The notes: generated by a model not told the origin, from the letters alone. DNA of 51,156 nucleotides from Candidatus Caccousia avicola (GCA_018712435.1 DVGZ01000042.1:1-51156), one strand, 5' to 3'. Numbered from the stretch's first letter, positions 1 through 8,387 are shown. Translations and numbers: made by a program.

Positions 1-229
1 TTGCTTCATCACTCAGGTCATACAGATTTTGCAGCAGATACAACCGCAGCATGGTCTCCAGTGGATAGGGTTTATTGCCGCGCTCTCCTTTGTAATAGCA
101 CGGCTGGATCAGCGTAAGCCATTCCTTCCACGGGACGATCCGCTCGATCTGGGCTAGAAATTCTTTCTTCTTTGTCCGTACCTGCGCCAGCTCATCACTC
201 AGCGCAGACATTGTCATCTGTTTATCCAT
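1..229 (-). mobile_element. IS5-family transposase, N-terminal fragment (runs off window)
   Basis: The first 76 codons of a transposase read on the minus strand from the ATG at 229-227. The segment NKPYPLETMLRLYLLQ followed by NLYDLSDEA matches the conserved N-terminal region of IS5-type transposases (GRRPYPLETMLR...LSDGA in E. coli IS5). The catalytic DDE residues would lie beyond the window start, so I cannot say whether the copy is intact. The element end on this side must lie between about 230 and 420. A stretch near 380-415 containing TTTTTTGCAAGCC could hold the terminal repeat, but the partner end is not visible, so this is a guess. It sits directly upstream of the BceAB-type operon. 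Confidence 0.85.
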
Positions 230-421
230 GTTTTTATTATATCACTTCTGGCAGTATCGCGCCTACTTTTCTGTGCGGTATTGCCCTCTCTTTTGTTTTT
301 TAACCGCGCCTGCTGCGAAAGGCCGTTTTTCAGACAGCGTTGTTTTCCTGTTTTTACTATCGCATATTTTGCTGTATCATGCAACTTTTTTGCAAGCCAC
401 AGGGCTTGTTTGAAAATCATA
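230..421. other. Non-coding stretch between IS start codon and bce operator
   Basis: No convincing gene. It should contain the untranslated leader and terminal inverted repeat of the IS element whose transposase starts at 229. It is clearly more AT-rich than the genes around it. The open frames crossing it lack ribosome sites and family resemblance. Confidence 0.5.
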
Positions 422-441
422 TTCTTACGAAAACGTAAGAA
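422..441. promoter_or_regulatory. Palindromic operator of BceR/VirR type upstream of the ABC transporter
   Basis: TTCTTACG-AAAA-CGTAAGAA is a perfect 8-bp inverted repeat with a 4-base spacer, about 105 bases upstream of the transporter start. The core TTACG-N4-CGTAA has the geometry of the TNACA-N4-TGTAA sites bound by BceR-like response regulators that control peptide-antibiotic ABC transporters. A further half-site GTAAGA at 455-460 lies about two helical turns downstream, as expected for a second binding site. That a BceR-type regulator binds here is inference. No such regulator is in the window. Confidence 0.6.
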
Positions 442-547
442 GTGCGGGGAAATTGTAAGACGGATCGATGGAAGCGGCGCGGAGGATTGTGATATCCTGT
501 TTGCAGAAGCCGCGGAGAGGTGCGGCGGAGAAGGAGGTTTTCTCAAC

Positions 548-1312
548 ATGAGTATGTTGGATGTCAGCGGGCTGAAAAAGGTGTATACCACCCGCTTGGG
601 AGGAAATAAGGTGGAGGCTCTGCGGAACGTTTCTTTTTCCGTGGAGGAAGGGGAGTTTGTCGCGATTATGGGAGAGTCCGGCTCCGGAAAAACGACGCTG
701 CTCAACATTCTGGCGGCGCTCGATCAGCCGACGGGCGGAAGCGTGCGTCTGGACGGACGGGATCTCGCCGGGATCCGCGAATCGCAGGTCGCCGCGTTCC
801 GCCGCGATCATCTCGGTTTTGTCTTTCAGGAATTCAACCTGCTGGACACCTTTTCGCTGGAAGATAACATCTGCCTGCCGCTGGTGCTCGCGGGCAAAAG
901 CCCGAAGGAGATGAAGGAGCGCGTCCGGCAGGTGGCGCAGAGCCTCGGGATCGAGGGACTGCTGAAAAAATATCCCTACGAGGTTTCGGGCGGCCAGAAG
1001 CAGCGCGCCGCCGTGGCACGCGCGCTGATCACCAATCCCCGCCTGATTCTGGCGGACGAGCCGACGGGAGCGCTCGATTCCCGTGCGACGGATGAACTGC
1101 TCGATCTGTTTGCGGCGGTGAACCGCTCCGGCCAGACCATCCTGATGGTCACACATTCCGTCAAGGCGGCCAGCCGTGCGGGGCGTGTCCTGTTCATCCG
1201 CGACGGCGAGGTGTTCCACCAAATCTATCGCGGTTCCTCCACGGACAGCGAGCTGTACCAGAAAATTTCCGAAGCGCTCACAGTTCTGACGACAGGCGGT
1301 GATCCGGTATGA
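548..1312 (+). CDS. BceA-type ABC transporter ATP-binding protein
   Basis: ATPase (254 aa) of a BceAB-type exporter/sensor complex that removes or detects cell-wall-targeting peptide antibiotics at the inner membrane. Walker A GESGSGKTT is at residues 42-50, the signature SGGQKQR starts at 147, and Walker B LILADEPT is around 167-174, followed by an H-loop in MVTHS. Length fits the MacB/LolD/BceA group. The ATG at 548 is chosen because AAGGAGG lies at 532-538, while upstream in-frame starts have no ribosome site. The stop overlaps the next start (ATGA at 1309-1312), so the permease is translationally coupled. A palindromic operator lies upstream. The usual histidine kinase and response regulator genes are absent on the visible side. 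Confidence 0.92.
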   Translation: MSMLDVSGLKKVYTTRLGGNKVEALRNVSFSVEEGEFVAIMGESGSGKTTLLNILAALDQPTGGSVRLDGRDLAGIRESQVAAFRRDHLGFVFQEFNLLDTFSLEDNICLPLVLAGKSPKEMKERVRQVAQSLGIEGLLKKYPYEVSGGQKQRAAVARALITNPRLILADEPTGALDSRATDELLDLFAAVNRSGQTILMVTHSVKAASRAGRVLFIRDGEVFHQIYRGSSTDSELYQKISEALTVLTTGGDPV

Positions 1313-3342
1313 AGCAGGGATTTTACCGCAGGCTGGCCTGGACGGGGATCCGGAGCAACCGCAGGCTGTATCTGCCGTATCTGCTCACCTGCGCGGGCAT
1401 GGTTATGATGACATATATCGTCACCTTTTTGAGCGCGAGCGACGCGGTCCGTGCCATGCGGGGCGGCGATGTGATGCAGGGCTGTCTGAACCTCGGTTCC
1501 TTTGTCATCACCTTTTTCGCGCTGATCTTTCTGTTTTACACCCATTCGTTTCTGATCCGGCGCAGAAAAAAGGAGTTCGGCCTGTATAACATTTTAGGCA
1601 TGGGAAAACGCCACATTGCCGTGGTGCTGCTGTGGGAATCGGGGATCACCGCCGTGCTTTCGCTGGCGGGCGGCCTTCTGGCCGGGATTGTGTTCTCCAA
1701 GCTGGCGGAAATGTGTGTGTTTTACCTGCTCGGCGGCACAGCGGGCTACAGCCTTCTGATCTCTCCCGGATCCGTGGGACGCACGCTGATCATATTTCTG
1801 GTGATTTTCGGCCTGATCCTGCTGGACACCCTGCGCCAGATCCGGCTCACAAACCCGATCACGCTGCTGCGCAGTGAAAACGCGGGGGAGAAGCCGCCCA
1901 AAGCCAACTGGTTTCTGGCCGTGCTGGGGCTCCTGCTCCTCGGCGGAGCGTACTGGATTGCGGTGAGCATCCAGGATCCCGTTCAGACGCTGCTGCTCTT
2001 TTTCGTGGCGGTTCTGATGGTAATTGCCGCGACCTATCTGCTCTTTGTGTCCGCGTCCGTGGCAATCTGCCGCGCTCTGCAAAAAAATCAGCGGTATTAC
2101 TACCGCACCAACCATTTTGTTTCCGTCTCGTCCATGGTGTTCCGCATGAAGCGCAACGGGGCAGGGTTGGCGTCCATCTGCATCCTGTGCACGATGGTGC
2201 TGGTTATGATCTCCACCACCGTCTGCCTGTATGCCGGCGCGGAGGACAGCCTGCGCACCCGCTTTCCGCGCAATCTGGATCTGACTTTGACGACCGAGCA
2301 GCTGTCCGATCTCGAGGGCGGCTGGGTGGATGAGGTGCGCACCGCTTCCCATGACATCTGCACCGGGGCCGGGCTGGTGCCGGAGCGGGTGCTGGACTAC
2401 CGCGCCGTCTTGTTTGCCGGGGTAGTGGAGGACGATCAAATCAAGCTGGATCTGAACTTTGCGCAGTATGCGTCCGAGGTCTGGCAGATCTTTCTGATCC
2501 CCATTGAGGATTACAATACGCTGATGGGCGCGCAGGAAACGCTGGCGGAGGATGAGGTTATCCTCTATTCCACCCATGAAAACTTTTCCACCAGCGGGAC
2601 GATCCAGGTGGAAAACGGCCCGGAGCTTCGGGTGAAGAAAATGGCGCCCACGTTTGTGAGCAATGGGACAGCGGCCATGCAGATTATTCCCACTCTTTAT
2701 ATCTTTGTGCCCAATCTGGAAGCCGCGGTGCAGCCGGTGATCGACGCGGGCCAGGGCGAATGGATCGATTACACCTGGAACTATGCCTTTGATCTTTCCT
2801 GTCCGGATCCGCAGCAGATCGCCGTTCAGGATCAGATTTGGGCAAAGCTCGATGAGCTCCGGGAGCAATCGCAGGATCAGATTGTGATGATCAGCTGCGA
2901 CAGCGTGGCCGCGGAGCGTGAAGGCTTCTATTCCCTGTACGGAAGCTTGCTGTTCCTCGGTGTGCTGCTCGGCGTGGTGTTTGTCTTTGCGGCGGTCCTG
3001 ATCATCTATTATAAGCAGATCTCCGAGGGCTACGAGGATCAATCCCGGTTTGCCATCATGCAGAAGGTGGGCATGACAAAGCGCGAGATCCGCAAAAGCA
3101 TCAATTCCCAGATCCTCACCGTTTTTTTCCTCCCGCTGATTCTCGCGGGCGTGCATCTGGCCTTCGCCTTCCCGATGCTCCAAAAGCTTTTGATGCTGTT
3201 TGGCCTGACGAATGTTTCGCTTCTGGTGCTTATTACGCTGGTGTGCTATCTGGTGTTTGCCGTATGCTATCTCTTGATTTACCGTGTGACCTCGCGGGCT
3301 TATTACGGCATTGTCAGCGGTGTGCGGGATGAGGCGGTGTGA
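1309..3342 (+). CDS. BceB-type FtsX-domain ABC permease
   Basis: Permease partner (677 aa) of the preceding ATPase. It has the BceB layout: an N-terminal helix after a basic start, FtsX-like helix groups in the first 260 residues, further helices around 270-305, a large hydrophilic extracytoplasmic part at roughly 310-530, and three C-terminal helices ending in LIYRVTSRAYYGIVSG. The region KKEFGLYNILGMGKRHI (about 84-100) is the typical cytoplasmic coupling segment, and a second copy (QKVGMTKREIRKSI) follows the eighth helix. In this family the large external domain contacts the peptide antibiotic and the partner kinase. Start and stop are clear. It overlaps the ATPase gene by 4 bases. No kinase gene follows; spo0A comes next. 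Confidence 0.9.
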   Translation: MKQGFYRRLAWTGIRSNRRLYLPYLLTCAGMVMMTYIVTFLSASDAVRAMRGGDVMQGCLNLGSFVITFFALIFLFYTHSFLIRRRKKEFGLYNILGMGKRHIAVVLLWESGITAVLSLAGGLLAGIVFSKLAEMCVFYLLGGTAGYSLLISPGSVGRTLIIFLVIFGLILLDTLRQIRLTNPITLLRSENAGEKPPKANWFLAVLGLLLLGGAYWIAVSIQDPVQTLLLFFVAVLMVIAATYLLFVSASVAICRALQKNQRYYYRTNHFVSVSSMVFRMKRNGAGLASICILCTMVLVMISTTVCLYAGAEDSLRTRFPRNLDLTLTTEQLSDLEGGWVDEVRTASHDICTGAGLVPERVLDYRAVLFAGVVEDDQIKLDLNFAQYASEVWQIFLIPIEDYNTLMGAQETLAEDEVILYSTHENFSTSGTIQVENGPELRVKKMAPTFVSNGTAAMQIIPTLYIFVPNLEAAVQPVIDAGQGEWIDYTWNYAFDLSCPDPQQIAVQDQIWAKLDELREQSQDQIVMISCDSVAAEREGFYSLYGSLLFLGVLLGVVFVFAAVLIIYYKQISEGYEDQSRFAIMQKVGMTKREIRKSINSQILTVFFLPLILAGVHLAFAFPMLQKLLMLFGLTNVSLLVLITLVCYLVFAVCYLLIYRVTSRAYYGIVSGVRDEAV

Positions 3343-3413
3343 GCGGAAAACGTCTGTCTGTGCTGGACTCTTTAAGAAAAGCGAGTTTTTTCCAAAAAAT
3401 TCCACTCTATGTA

Positions 3414-3442
3414 TTGCTATTTATTCTAATATATGGTAATAT
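3414..3442 (+). promoter_or_regulatory. Probable SigA promoter of spo0A
   Basis: TTGCTA (3414-3419), 17-base spacer, TAATAT (3437-3442), about 35 bases upstream of the spo0A start. The whole gap 3343-3477 is AT-rich. No clear SigH-type site was seen. Confidence 0.5.
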
Positions 3443-3477
3443 TGGTAACAGAATCAATCACATAGGGGGATCAATCC

Positions 3478-4239
3478 ATGGAAAAGCGGTTAAAAGTTCT
3501 GATTTCGGAAAACAGTGGAGAATTTATGCAGGACTATGTTCCTGCTTTGGAAGAGGCGGGAATGACGGTGATCTGCACGGAGCGCGACGGCCGGGTGCTG
3601 CTGGAAAAGATCGAGTCCGAGCATCCCGACGTCGTTTTGGCGGATCTGTTTATGCCGCGTTTGGACGGGATCGGTGTGATGAAGGCGTGCGCGGGTAAAA
3701 AGGATGTTCCCGTTTTTCTGATCCTTTCCAACTTTACCAGTCCCGCGATTGAGCGTGAGGTGATGGGATCGGGCGCATCCTATTTCATGGTATCCCCGTT
3801 TGATGCGAACGAGCTTACGGAGCGTGTGATGCAAATCGCGGCTCTCACACCGCCGCCGGCCTCCGCGGCCACGCAGGGGGAGGAGCCGCTGGAAATCCAG
3901 GTGACGGAGATTCTGCACCAGATCGGCGTTCCGGCCCATATCAAGGGATACCACTATCTCCGTGATTCCATTCTGATGGCGGTGCGCACGCCCGATATCA
4001 TCAACGCTGTGACCAAGCAGCTTTATCCCAGTGTGGCCAAGGACTACGACACCACGCCCTCGCGTGTGGAACGCGCCATCCGCCATGCCATTGAGGTGGC
4101 CTGGGATCGGGGAGACGTTGACGTTTTGACGGGCTATTTCGGCTACACCATCCACAACACGCGCGGCAAGCCGACCAACAGTGAGTTTATCGCTATGATC
4201 TCCGATCGTCTGCGCCTGCATATGAAGTCCGCCAGCTGA
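3478..4239 (+). CDS. spo0A: Stage 0 sporulation protein A (Spo0A) with degenerate receiver domain
   Basis: Master regulator of sporulation entry (253 aa): N-terminal receiver (about 1-122) and C-terminal Spo0A DNA-binding domain (about 145-253). The C-terminal half is almost canonical: IGVPAHIKGYHYLRD, the recognition region TTPSRVERAIRHAIEVAW, and KPTNSEFIAMISDRLRL. The phosphoacceptor D56 (VVLADLFMP) is present at the B. subtilis position. However, the acidic pair at 10-11 is S-E instead of D-D, and the switch lysine of the YFxLKPFD motif is serine (YFMVSPFD, S106); the switch Thr is Ser (S84). Mg2+ binding and phosphoryl transfer may therefore be altered. AGGGGGATC precedes the ATG. It stands alone; spoIVB is not adjacent. 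Confidence 0.95.
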   Translation: MEKRLKVLISENSGEFMQDYVPALEEAGMTVICTERDGRVLLEKIESEHPDVVLADLFMPRLDGIGVMKACAGKKDVPVFLILSNFTSPAIEREVMGSGASYFMVSPFDANELTERVMQIAALTPPPASAATQGEEPLEIQVTEILHQIGVPAHIKGYHYLRDSILMAVRTPDIINAVTKQLYPSVAKDYDTTPSRVERAIRHAIEVAWDRGDVDVLTGYFGYTIHNTRGKPTNSEFIAMISDRLRLHMKSAS

Positions 4240-4247
4240 GCCGGGAA

Positions 4248-5024
4248 TCAGTCCTTTCCCGCGTTGAGCGAGTCGACATAGGAGCGCGGCCGCGCGGTGG
4301 TCTCCACCCATGCGGGCGAAAAGCCGGAGCGCAGGGCGTTGCGCACCGATCGCAGGTTGCTCCAGGCGGCGCAGTAGAAGGGGACCTTCCCCAGCGCGAG
4401 AATTTCGAGCGCCAGACGGCTGGTCAGCGCGGACGCGATTCCACGGCGGCGGTAGGCGGGCAAGACGTCGATGCCGATCTGGTACATGGTTTCGCAGTCG
4501 GCGGACGCTCCCGCCAGGCCGACGAGCGTTTCCCCGTCGTAGGCTCCCGCGGCGATCGCGTCGCGTTCCCGCCGTTTTTCACACAGCGCGTTGCTCCATT
4601 GCGGCAGATAGAGGTCCGCGAAATCGGACGGGCCGAGCATCCGGATGGGATAGGGGCAGGGGAGAGGCCGCAGACGTTCGAGTCTCGGCAGGAAATATTC
4701 CGCCATGAAGCAGATCGTTTGCTCGTGCGGGGCCAGCAGATCGTTGAGGACGTAAAGATTCGGCGTTTCAAAGCAGTGCTCCGGCGGAAAACGGCGCAGA
4801 AAGGCCAGCACCGGCTCCCGAAGATCTTCGCTGGTCTGGGCGACGACGTTGTTTCCGTAAGACACCAGGCTGCAAGCCAGAGGAAGCGGAAGATACACCC
4901 GCGCCCCCTCGTTCTGTCGGGAGAGGACGGCTTTGGGATCCGTCTGAAGAAAATCCTCCGGCGCGCAGCTGTAGTCGCGGGCGGATTGCTCCAAAGCAAT
5001 TTGCAGAATGTCAGACTGGTTCAT
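4248..5024 (-). CDS. GNAT-family N-acetyltransferase
   Basis: A 258-residue protein with a C-terminal GNAT fold. The acetyl-CoA-binding segment VLPAYRRRGIASALTSRLA (about residues 187-205) is followed by a strand and FYCAAWSNLRSVRNALRSGF, the usual end of the fold. The N-terminal half (about 1-130) resembles the extension of the PF12746-type GNAT proteins. The substrate is unknown. The ATG at 5024-5022 is chosen for its GAGGAGG ribosome site; a longer frame to 5120 would run deep into the upstream gene. It overlaps the end of the AraC gene by 14 bases, so the two are co-transcribed. It is convergent with spo0A, 8 bases apart, with no obvious terminator between. Confidence 0.8.
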   Translation of the reverse strand: MNQSDILQIALEQSARDYSCAPEDFLQTDPKAVLSRQNEGARVYLPLPLACSLVSYGNNVVAQTSEDLREPVLAFLRRFPPEHCFETPNLYVLNDLLAPHEQTICFMAEYFLPRLERLRPLPCPYPIRMLGPSDFADLYLPQWSNALCEKRRERDAIAAGAYDGETLVGLAGASADCETMYQIGIDVLPAYRRRGIASALTSRLALEILALGKVPFYCAAWSNLRSVRNALRSGFSPAWVETTARPRSYVDSLNAGKD

Positions 5025-5907
5025 TTCCGGTTTCCTCCTCCTTGTGGGGGATGTATTCCCCATATTGACGGCGGTATGCGGCGGCGGACATGCCCTTGTG
5101 GCGGCGGAACAGGCGGGCAAAATAGCCCGGATCGTTGAAGCCGCAGGCGAGGGCCACGTCTGTGACGCTGTCCCCCTCCGTGCACAGCAGCTCCGCCGCG
5201 CATTCGATCCGGTAGTAATTCAGATAGTCGATCGGCGTGCGCCCCGTCATCTGACGAAAGACACGGCAGAAATAGCGCGGGTTCATACCGGCCTCCGCCG
5301 CCAGCTCGTCCAGTGTGAGGGGAGAGGCGTAGTCCCGCCGGATCCGGCGCAGGACGCTTTTCATCTGATCCGCCCTCTGCCGCCCGATCCGCGATTCCTC
5401 CGAATCGGGGACAAAGAGCTTTTCCTGTACAATCAATCCGAAAAATTGCCAGAGCAGCCCGGTTGTGACGAATTCATAGCCGGGCTGCTCTTTTTCCATG
5501 CTGAAAAAGAGGGAGAGCGCGACCTGTGCGGCGCGGCTGTTCGCGGGCAGATGGGTGCGGATGTGCGATCCGTCTCCCAGAGCGGCGGCATACTTGCGGC
5601 GGCACACGGCGCTTTCCGGCAGAAAGCGATCCATGTCAAAGACAAGGCATTCATAGACGCAGTGATCGGGAGAACCCCCGTGAATCGCGCCGCCGGGCAG
5701 GAAGAAGCAGTCGCCGGGGTGGGCGGCGTACTCGGTTCCCTCCACGGAAAGGGCCAGCTCCCCCTCCAGGACAAAGAGAAGCTCAGCCTCCATATGCCAG
5801 TGAAACGGCATCTCATAGCGGGGGTGGGAAATGTCGACGTGATACAGCTCAATCGGAAAATCAAACGTGCCGCGCGCGGCGCGCTCGTGTGCAGCCAGAT
5901 AACGCAT
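5011..5907 (-). CDS. AraC-family transcriptional regulator (probable fucose-operon regulator)
   Basis: A 298-residue regulator with an N-terminal cupin-like sugar-sensing domain (HWHMEAELLFVLEGEL, then PGDCFFLPGG) and a C-terminal double helix-turn-helix of AraC/XylS type (about 195-290: LTLDELAAEAGMNPRYFCRVF ... DVALACGFNDPGYFARLFRR). An AGGAG site precedes the ATG at 5907-5905. It is divergent from the fucose operon and its promoter overlaps that operon's -10 region, so control of fucose catabolism is the likely role. The inducer (fucose, rhamnose or a phosphorylated product) cannot be read from the sequence. It is followed by the GNAT gene in the same transcript. Confidence 0.85.
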   Translation of the reverse strand: MRYLAAHERAARGTFDFPIELYHVDISHPRYEMPFHWHMEAELLFVLEGELALSVEGTEYAAHPGDCFFLPGGAIHGGSPDHCVYECLVFDMDRFLPESAVCRRKYAAALGDGSHIRTHLPANSRAAQVALSLFFSMEKEQPGYEFVTTGLLWQFFGLIVQEKLFVPDSEESRIGRQRADQMKSVLRRIRRDYASPLTLDELAAEAGMNPRYFCRVFRQMTGRTPIDYLNYYRIECAAELLCTEGDSVTDVALACGFNDPGYFARLFRRHKGMSAAAYRRQYGEYIPHKEEETGNEPV

Positions 5908-5949
5908 GAGGGCTCCTTTCAAAAAGTGAATATTGTCCCAGTTTTCTTC

Positions 5950-5988
5950 AGTATATACCAAGCAATTCCTCTTTTGCAAGTGTATAAT
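5950..5988. promoter_or_regulatory. Overlapping divergent promoters of araC-type gene and fucose operon
   Basis: Minus strand: TTGCAA (5979-5974), 18-base spacer, TATACT (5955-5950), for the regulator. Plus strand: a perfect TATAAT at 5983-5988 for the fucose operon, but no recognisable -35 box at the proper distance. A good -10 without a -35 is what an activator-dependent promoter looks like and fits positive control by the AraC protein. Confidence 0.5.
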
Positions 5989-6015
5989 AAAAAACAGAAG
6001 AAAGGGGCTGATTTT

Positions 6016-6723
6016 TTGAACATTTCGGAGATCAAGGACCAGATCTGCGACGTTTGCCATAAGATGTGGCAGCTCGGCTGGGTGGCCGCGAATGACGGCA
6101 ACGTGACCGCGAAGCTGGAGGACGGCACCTTCCTCGCCACGCCCACCGGCATGAGCAAGAGCTTCATCACGCCGGACAAGCTGATTTTGATCAACGGGCA
6201 GGGTGAAGTGCTGGAAGCGGCGGAGGGCCTGCGTCCCTCGAGTGAGATCAAAATGCATCTGCGCTGCTATGAGAAGCGCCCCGATGTGAACAGCGTCATT
6301 CACGCGCATCCGCCGGGAGCCACCGGCTTCGCCGTGGCGCACCGCAGCATGGATATGTACAATATGATTGAGGATGTGGCCGCGATCGGCAGCGTGCCGC
6401 TCACCCCCTACGGCACGCCGAGCACCTCCGAGGTGCCGGACGCGATCGAGCCGTATCTGGAAGAGCATGACGTGATGCTGCTGGAAAACCATGGCGCGCT
6501 CGCCGTCGGCAGCGATGTGATTACCGCCTTCTACCGTATGGAGAGCCTGGAGCTGTGGGCCAAGATCACGATCAACGCGATCATCCTCGGCGGCAGCTAC
6601 GACATCAGCCGCGAAAACGTCGACAAGCTGATCGGCCTGCGCAAGTATTACCGGATTACCGGCCGCCATCCCGGCTACAAGAAATATCCGCGCCGCGAGC
6701 ACGGGGAACCGACCGATAAATAA
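6016..6723 (+). CDS. fucA: L-fuculose-phosphate aldolase (class II aldolase/adducin family)
   Basis: Zinc aldolase (235 aa) that splits L-fuculose-1-phosphate into dihydroxyacetone phosphate and L-lactaldehyde in the cytoplasm. The metal and catalytic residues align with E. coli FucA at a constant offset: E77 (SSEIKMH), H96 and H98 (HAHPPG), H159 (ENHGAL). A TTG start at 6016 is chosen because AAAGGGG (6001-6007) lies just upstream and the homology begins there (NISEIKDQICDVCHKM). The same frame is open far upstream but there antisense to the regulator. It heads the operon with fucU remnant, kinase and fucI. RhaD or ribulose-phosphate epimerase are alternatives, but length and the adjacent fucI favour FucA. 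Confidence 0.85.
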   Translation: MNISEIKDQICDVCHKMWQLGWVAANDGNVTAKLEDGTFLATPTGMSKSFITPDKLILINGQGEVLEAAEGLRPSSEIKMHLRCYEKRPDVNSVIHAHPPGATGFAVAHRSMDMYNMIEDVAAIGSVPLTPYGTPSTSEVPDAIEPYLEEHDVMLLENHGALAVGSDVITAFYRMESLELWAKITINAIILGGSYDISRENVDKLIGLRKYYRITGRHPGYKKYPRREHGEPTDK

Positions 6724-6741
6724 GAGCGGGGGGAGACAGCC

Positions 6742-6945
6742 ATGCTGAAAAACATACCGAAAATCCTCAGCCCTCAGCTGCTCAAGGTGCTGTGCGAGAT
6801 GGGGCACGGGGAAAACCCGCAGAACATCGAGATGACGGAGCGCTTCGCCTTCTATGAGCGCGCGCGGAACGCTTACGCCGTCGTTGCGACCGGGGAGGAG
6901 CGGATTTACGCGAATATCCTCCTGAAAAAGGGCGTGGTGAAATGA
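6742..6945 (+). pseudogene. fucU: FucU/RbsD-family L-fucose mutarotase, internally deleted in frame
   Basis: A 67-residue product. Residues 1-23 (through LSPQLLKVLCEMGHG) match the N terminus of FucU, and residues 24-67 (NIEMTERFAFYERARNAYAV, then NILLKKGVVK) match its C terminus. Normal FucU is about 140 residues, so roughly 70-75 central residues are missing exactly in frame. The start codon with a GGGGGGAG ribosome site is intact, and the stop overlaps the kinase start (ATGA at 6942-6945). Interconversion of alpha and beta fucose is probably lost because the central part of the RbsD fold is absent. The short frame may persist to keep kinase translation coupled. Confidence 0.85.
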
Positions 6946-8387
6946 CAAAGAAGACGACGGTTCTGGCTTTTGACCTCGGCGCGTCGAGCGGCCGCGCCAT
7001 CCGTGCGGAGTATGACGGGGAATCCTTCCGCTGGGAGGAGCTGCACCGCTTTGAGAACAATCCCGTCGAAAAGGACGGCCATCTGCGCTGGGATTTCGAG
7101 TCTCTTCTTCGGGAAATCCGCGCGGGGATTCAAAAGGCGGGCGCGTTTGACAGCGTGGCGTTCGATACCTGGGGCGTGGATTTCGGCCTTCTGGGGGAGG
7201 ACGGGAAGCTTCTGAGCGATCCGGTCCATTACCGCGATGGCCGCACCGATCATATTCTCGACAGCGCTCTGCGCACGATGGACGGGGAAGCTCTGTACGG
7301 AGAGACAGGCACGCAGCTTCTGCCGATCAACACTCTGTTTCAGCTGCTGGCCCTGCGGGAGCAGGAGCCGGAAACGCTTGCCCGCGCCAAAACGCTGCTG
7401 CTGATGCCGGATTTGTTCCGGTACTGTTTGTGCGGCGGCGTCTCCACGGAGCGCAGCGCGGACTCGACGGCCCAGCTGCTGCGATTGCCGCAGGGCGAGT
7501 GGAGCGAAAAGATCCTCACAGCCTTTGGCCTTCCCGAAAGCCTTCTGCCGCCGCTTGTGCCAGGAGGCTCGGCGGTGGGCCGCCTGCCGGAAAACGGCGC
7601 GCTCGTTTTGGCCACGGCGGGACACGACACCCAGTGCGCTGTCGCGGCGCTGCCCGATTCCGGTCCGGACGCGGCCTTCCTCTCCTGCGGGACGTGGAGT
7701 CTGCTCGGCTGTGAGCTGGACGCGCCGATCCTGACGCCGGAAAGCATGCGTCTCGGCCTTTCCAACGAGTGGGGCGCGAACGGGAAGATCAATTATCTCA
7801 AAAATATCATCGGCCTGTGGCTGATTCAGGAAAGCCGCCGCGCCTGGAAACGGGCGGGAGAGTCGTATTCCTACGCGGATTTGGAGCGTCTGGCTCTTGC
7901 CGCGGAGCCGCTGCGCTGCTTCATCGATCCCGACGATCCGGTGTTCACTCCGCCGGGCGATCTGCCGGGCCGCGTGCAGGAGTATTGCCGGAAAACCGGC
8001 CAGTTTGTGCCGCAGACGGTGGGCGAAATCATGCGCTGTATCTATGAGAGTCTGGCGCTCAAATACCGCTGGGCGATCTCCCAGCTTCAGCAGGCCACAG
8101 GACGGCGCTTCGGCACGCTGCATGTGCTGGGCGGCGGCGCAAAGGACGGCTTGCTGTGCCGCATGACGGCGGACGCCGCCGGACTGCGGGTGGTTGCGGG
8201 GCCGGTGGAGGCGACTGCTCTCGGCAATCTGATGCTTCAGCTCACAGCGCTCGGCGCCATGCCCTCGCTGGAGGAGGGACGGCGCTGGATTGCCCGCGGG
8301 GAAAAGCTGACGGAATATCTGCCGCAGACCAGCGAAGCCTGGGAAACGGCCTACCAAACCTATCAAGCGCTTTTGGAAAGCGTATAA
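6942..8387 (+). CDS. FGGY sugar kinase, rhamnulokinase (RhaB) family; probable L-fuculokinase here
   Basis: Kinase of 481 residues. By sequence it belongs to the RhaB branch: AFDLGASSGR (9-18, phosphate-binding), DTWGVDFGLL (75-84), HYRDGRT, LLMPDLFRY, SCGTWSLLGCE, and the C-terminal GGGAKDGLLCRMTAD nucleotide-binding motif. In Firmicute fucose operons this family phosphorylates L-fuculose at O1, and its place between fucA/fucU and fucI argues for that substrate. Rhamnulose kinase activity is the alternative. No rhaA or rhaD lies nearby. Translation is coupled to the shortened fucU by an ATGA overlap. Full length, no defects seen. Confidence 0.85.
   Translation: MTKKTTVLAFDLGASSGRAIRAEYDGESFRWEELHRFENNPVEKDGHLRWDFESLLREIRAGIQKAGAFDSVAFDTWGVDFGLLGEDGKLLSDPVHYRDGRTDHILDSALRTMDGEALYGETGTQLLPINTLFQLLALREQEPETLARAKTLLLMPDLFRYCLCGGVSTERSADSTAQLLRLPQGEWSEKILTAFGLPESLLPPLVPGGSAVGRLPENGALVLATAGHDTQCAVAALPDSGPDAAFLSCGTWSLLGCELDAPILTPESMRLGLSNEWGANGKINYLKNIIGLWLIQESRRAWKRAGESYSYADLERLALAAEPLRCFIDPDDPVFTPPGDLPGRVQEYCRKTGQFVPQTVGEIMRCIYESLALKYRWAISQLQQATGRRFGTLHVLGGGAKDGLLCRMTADAAGLRVVAGPVEATALGNLMLQLTALGAMPSLEEGRRWIARGEKLTEYLPQTSEAWETAYQTYQALLESV

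Noticed and set aside
5008-6015. Long N-terminal extension of the aldolase frame
   Set aside because: This part is antisense to the AraC gene and unlike any aldolase. The homology starts at the TTG at 6016 with its own ribosome site.
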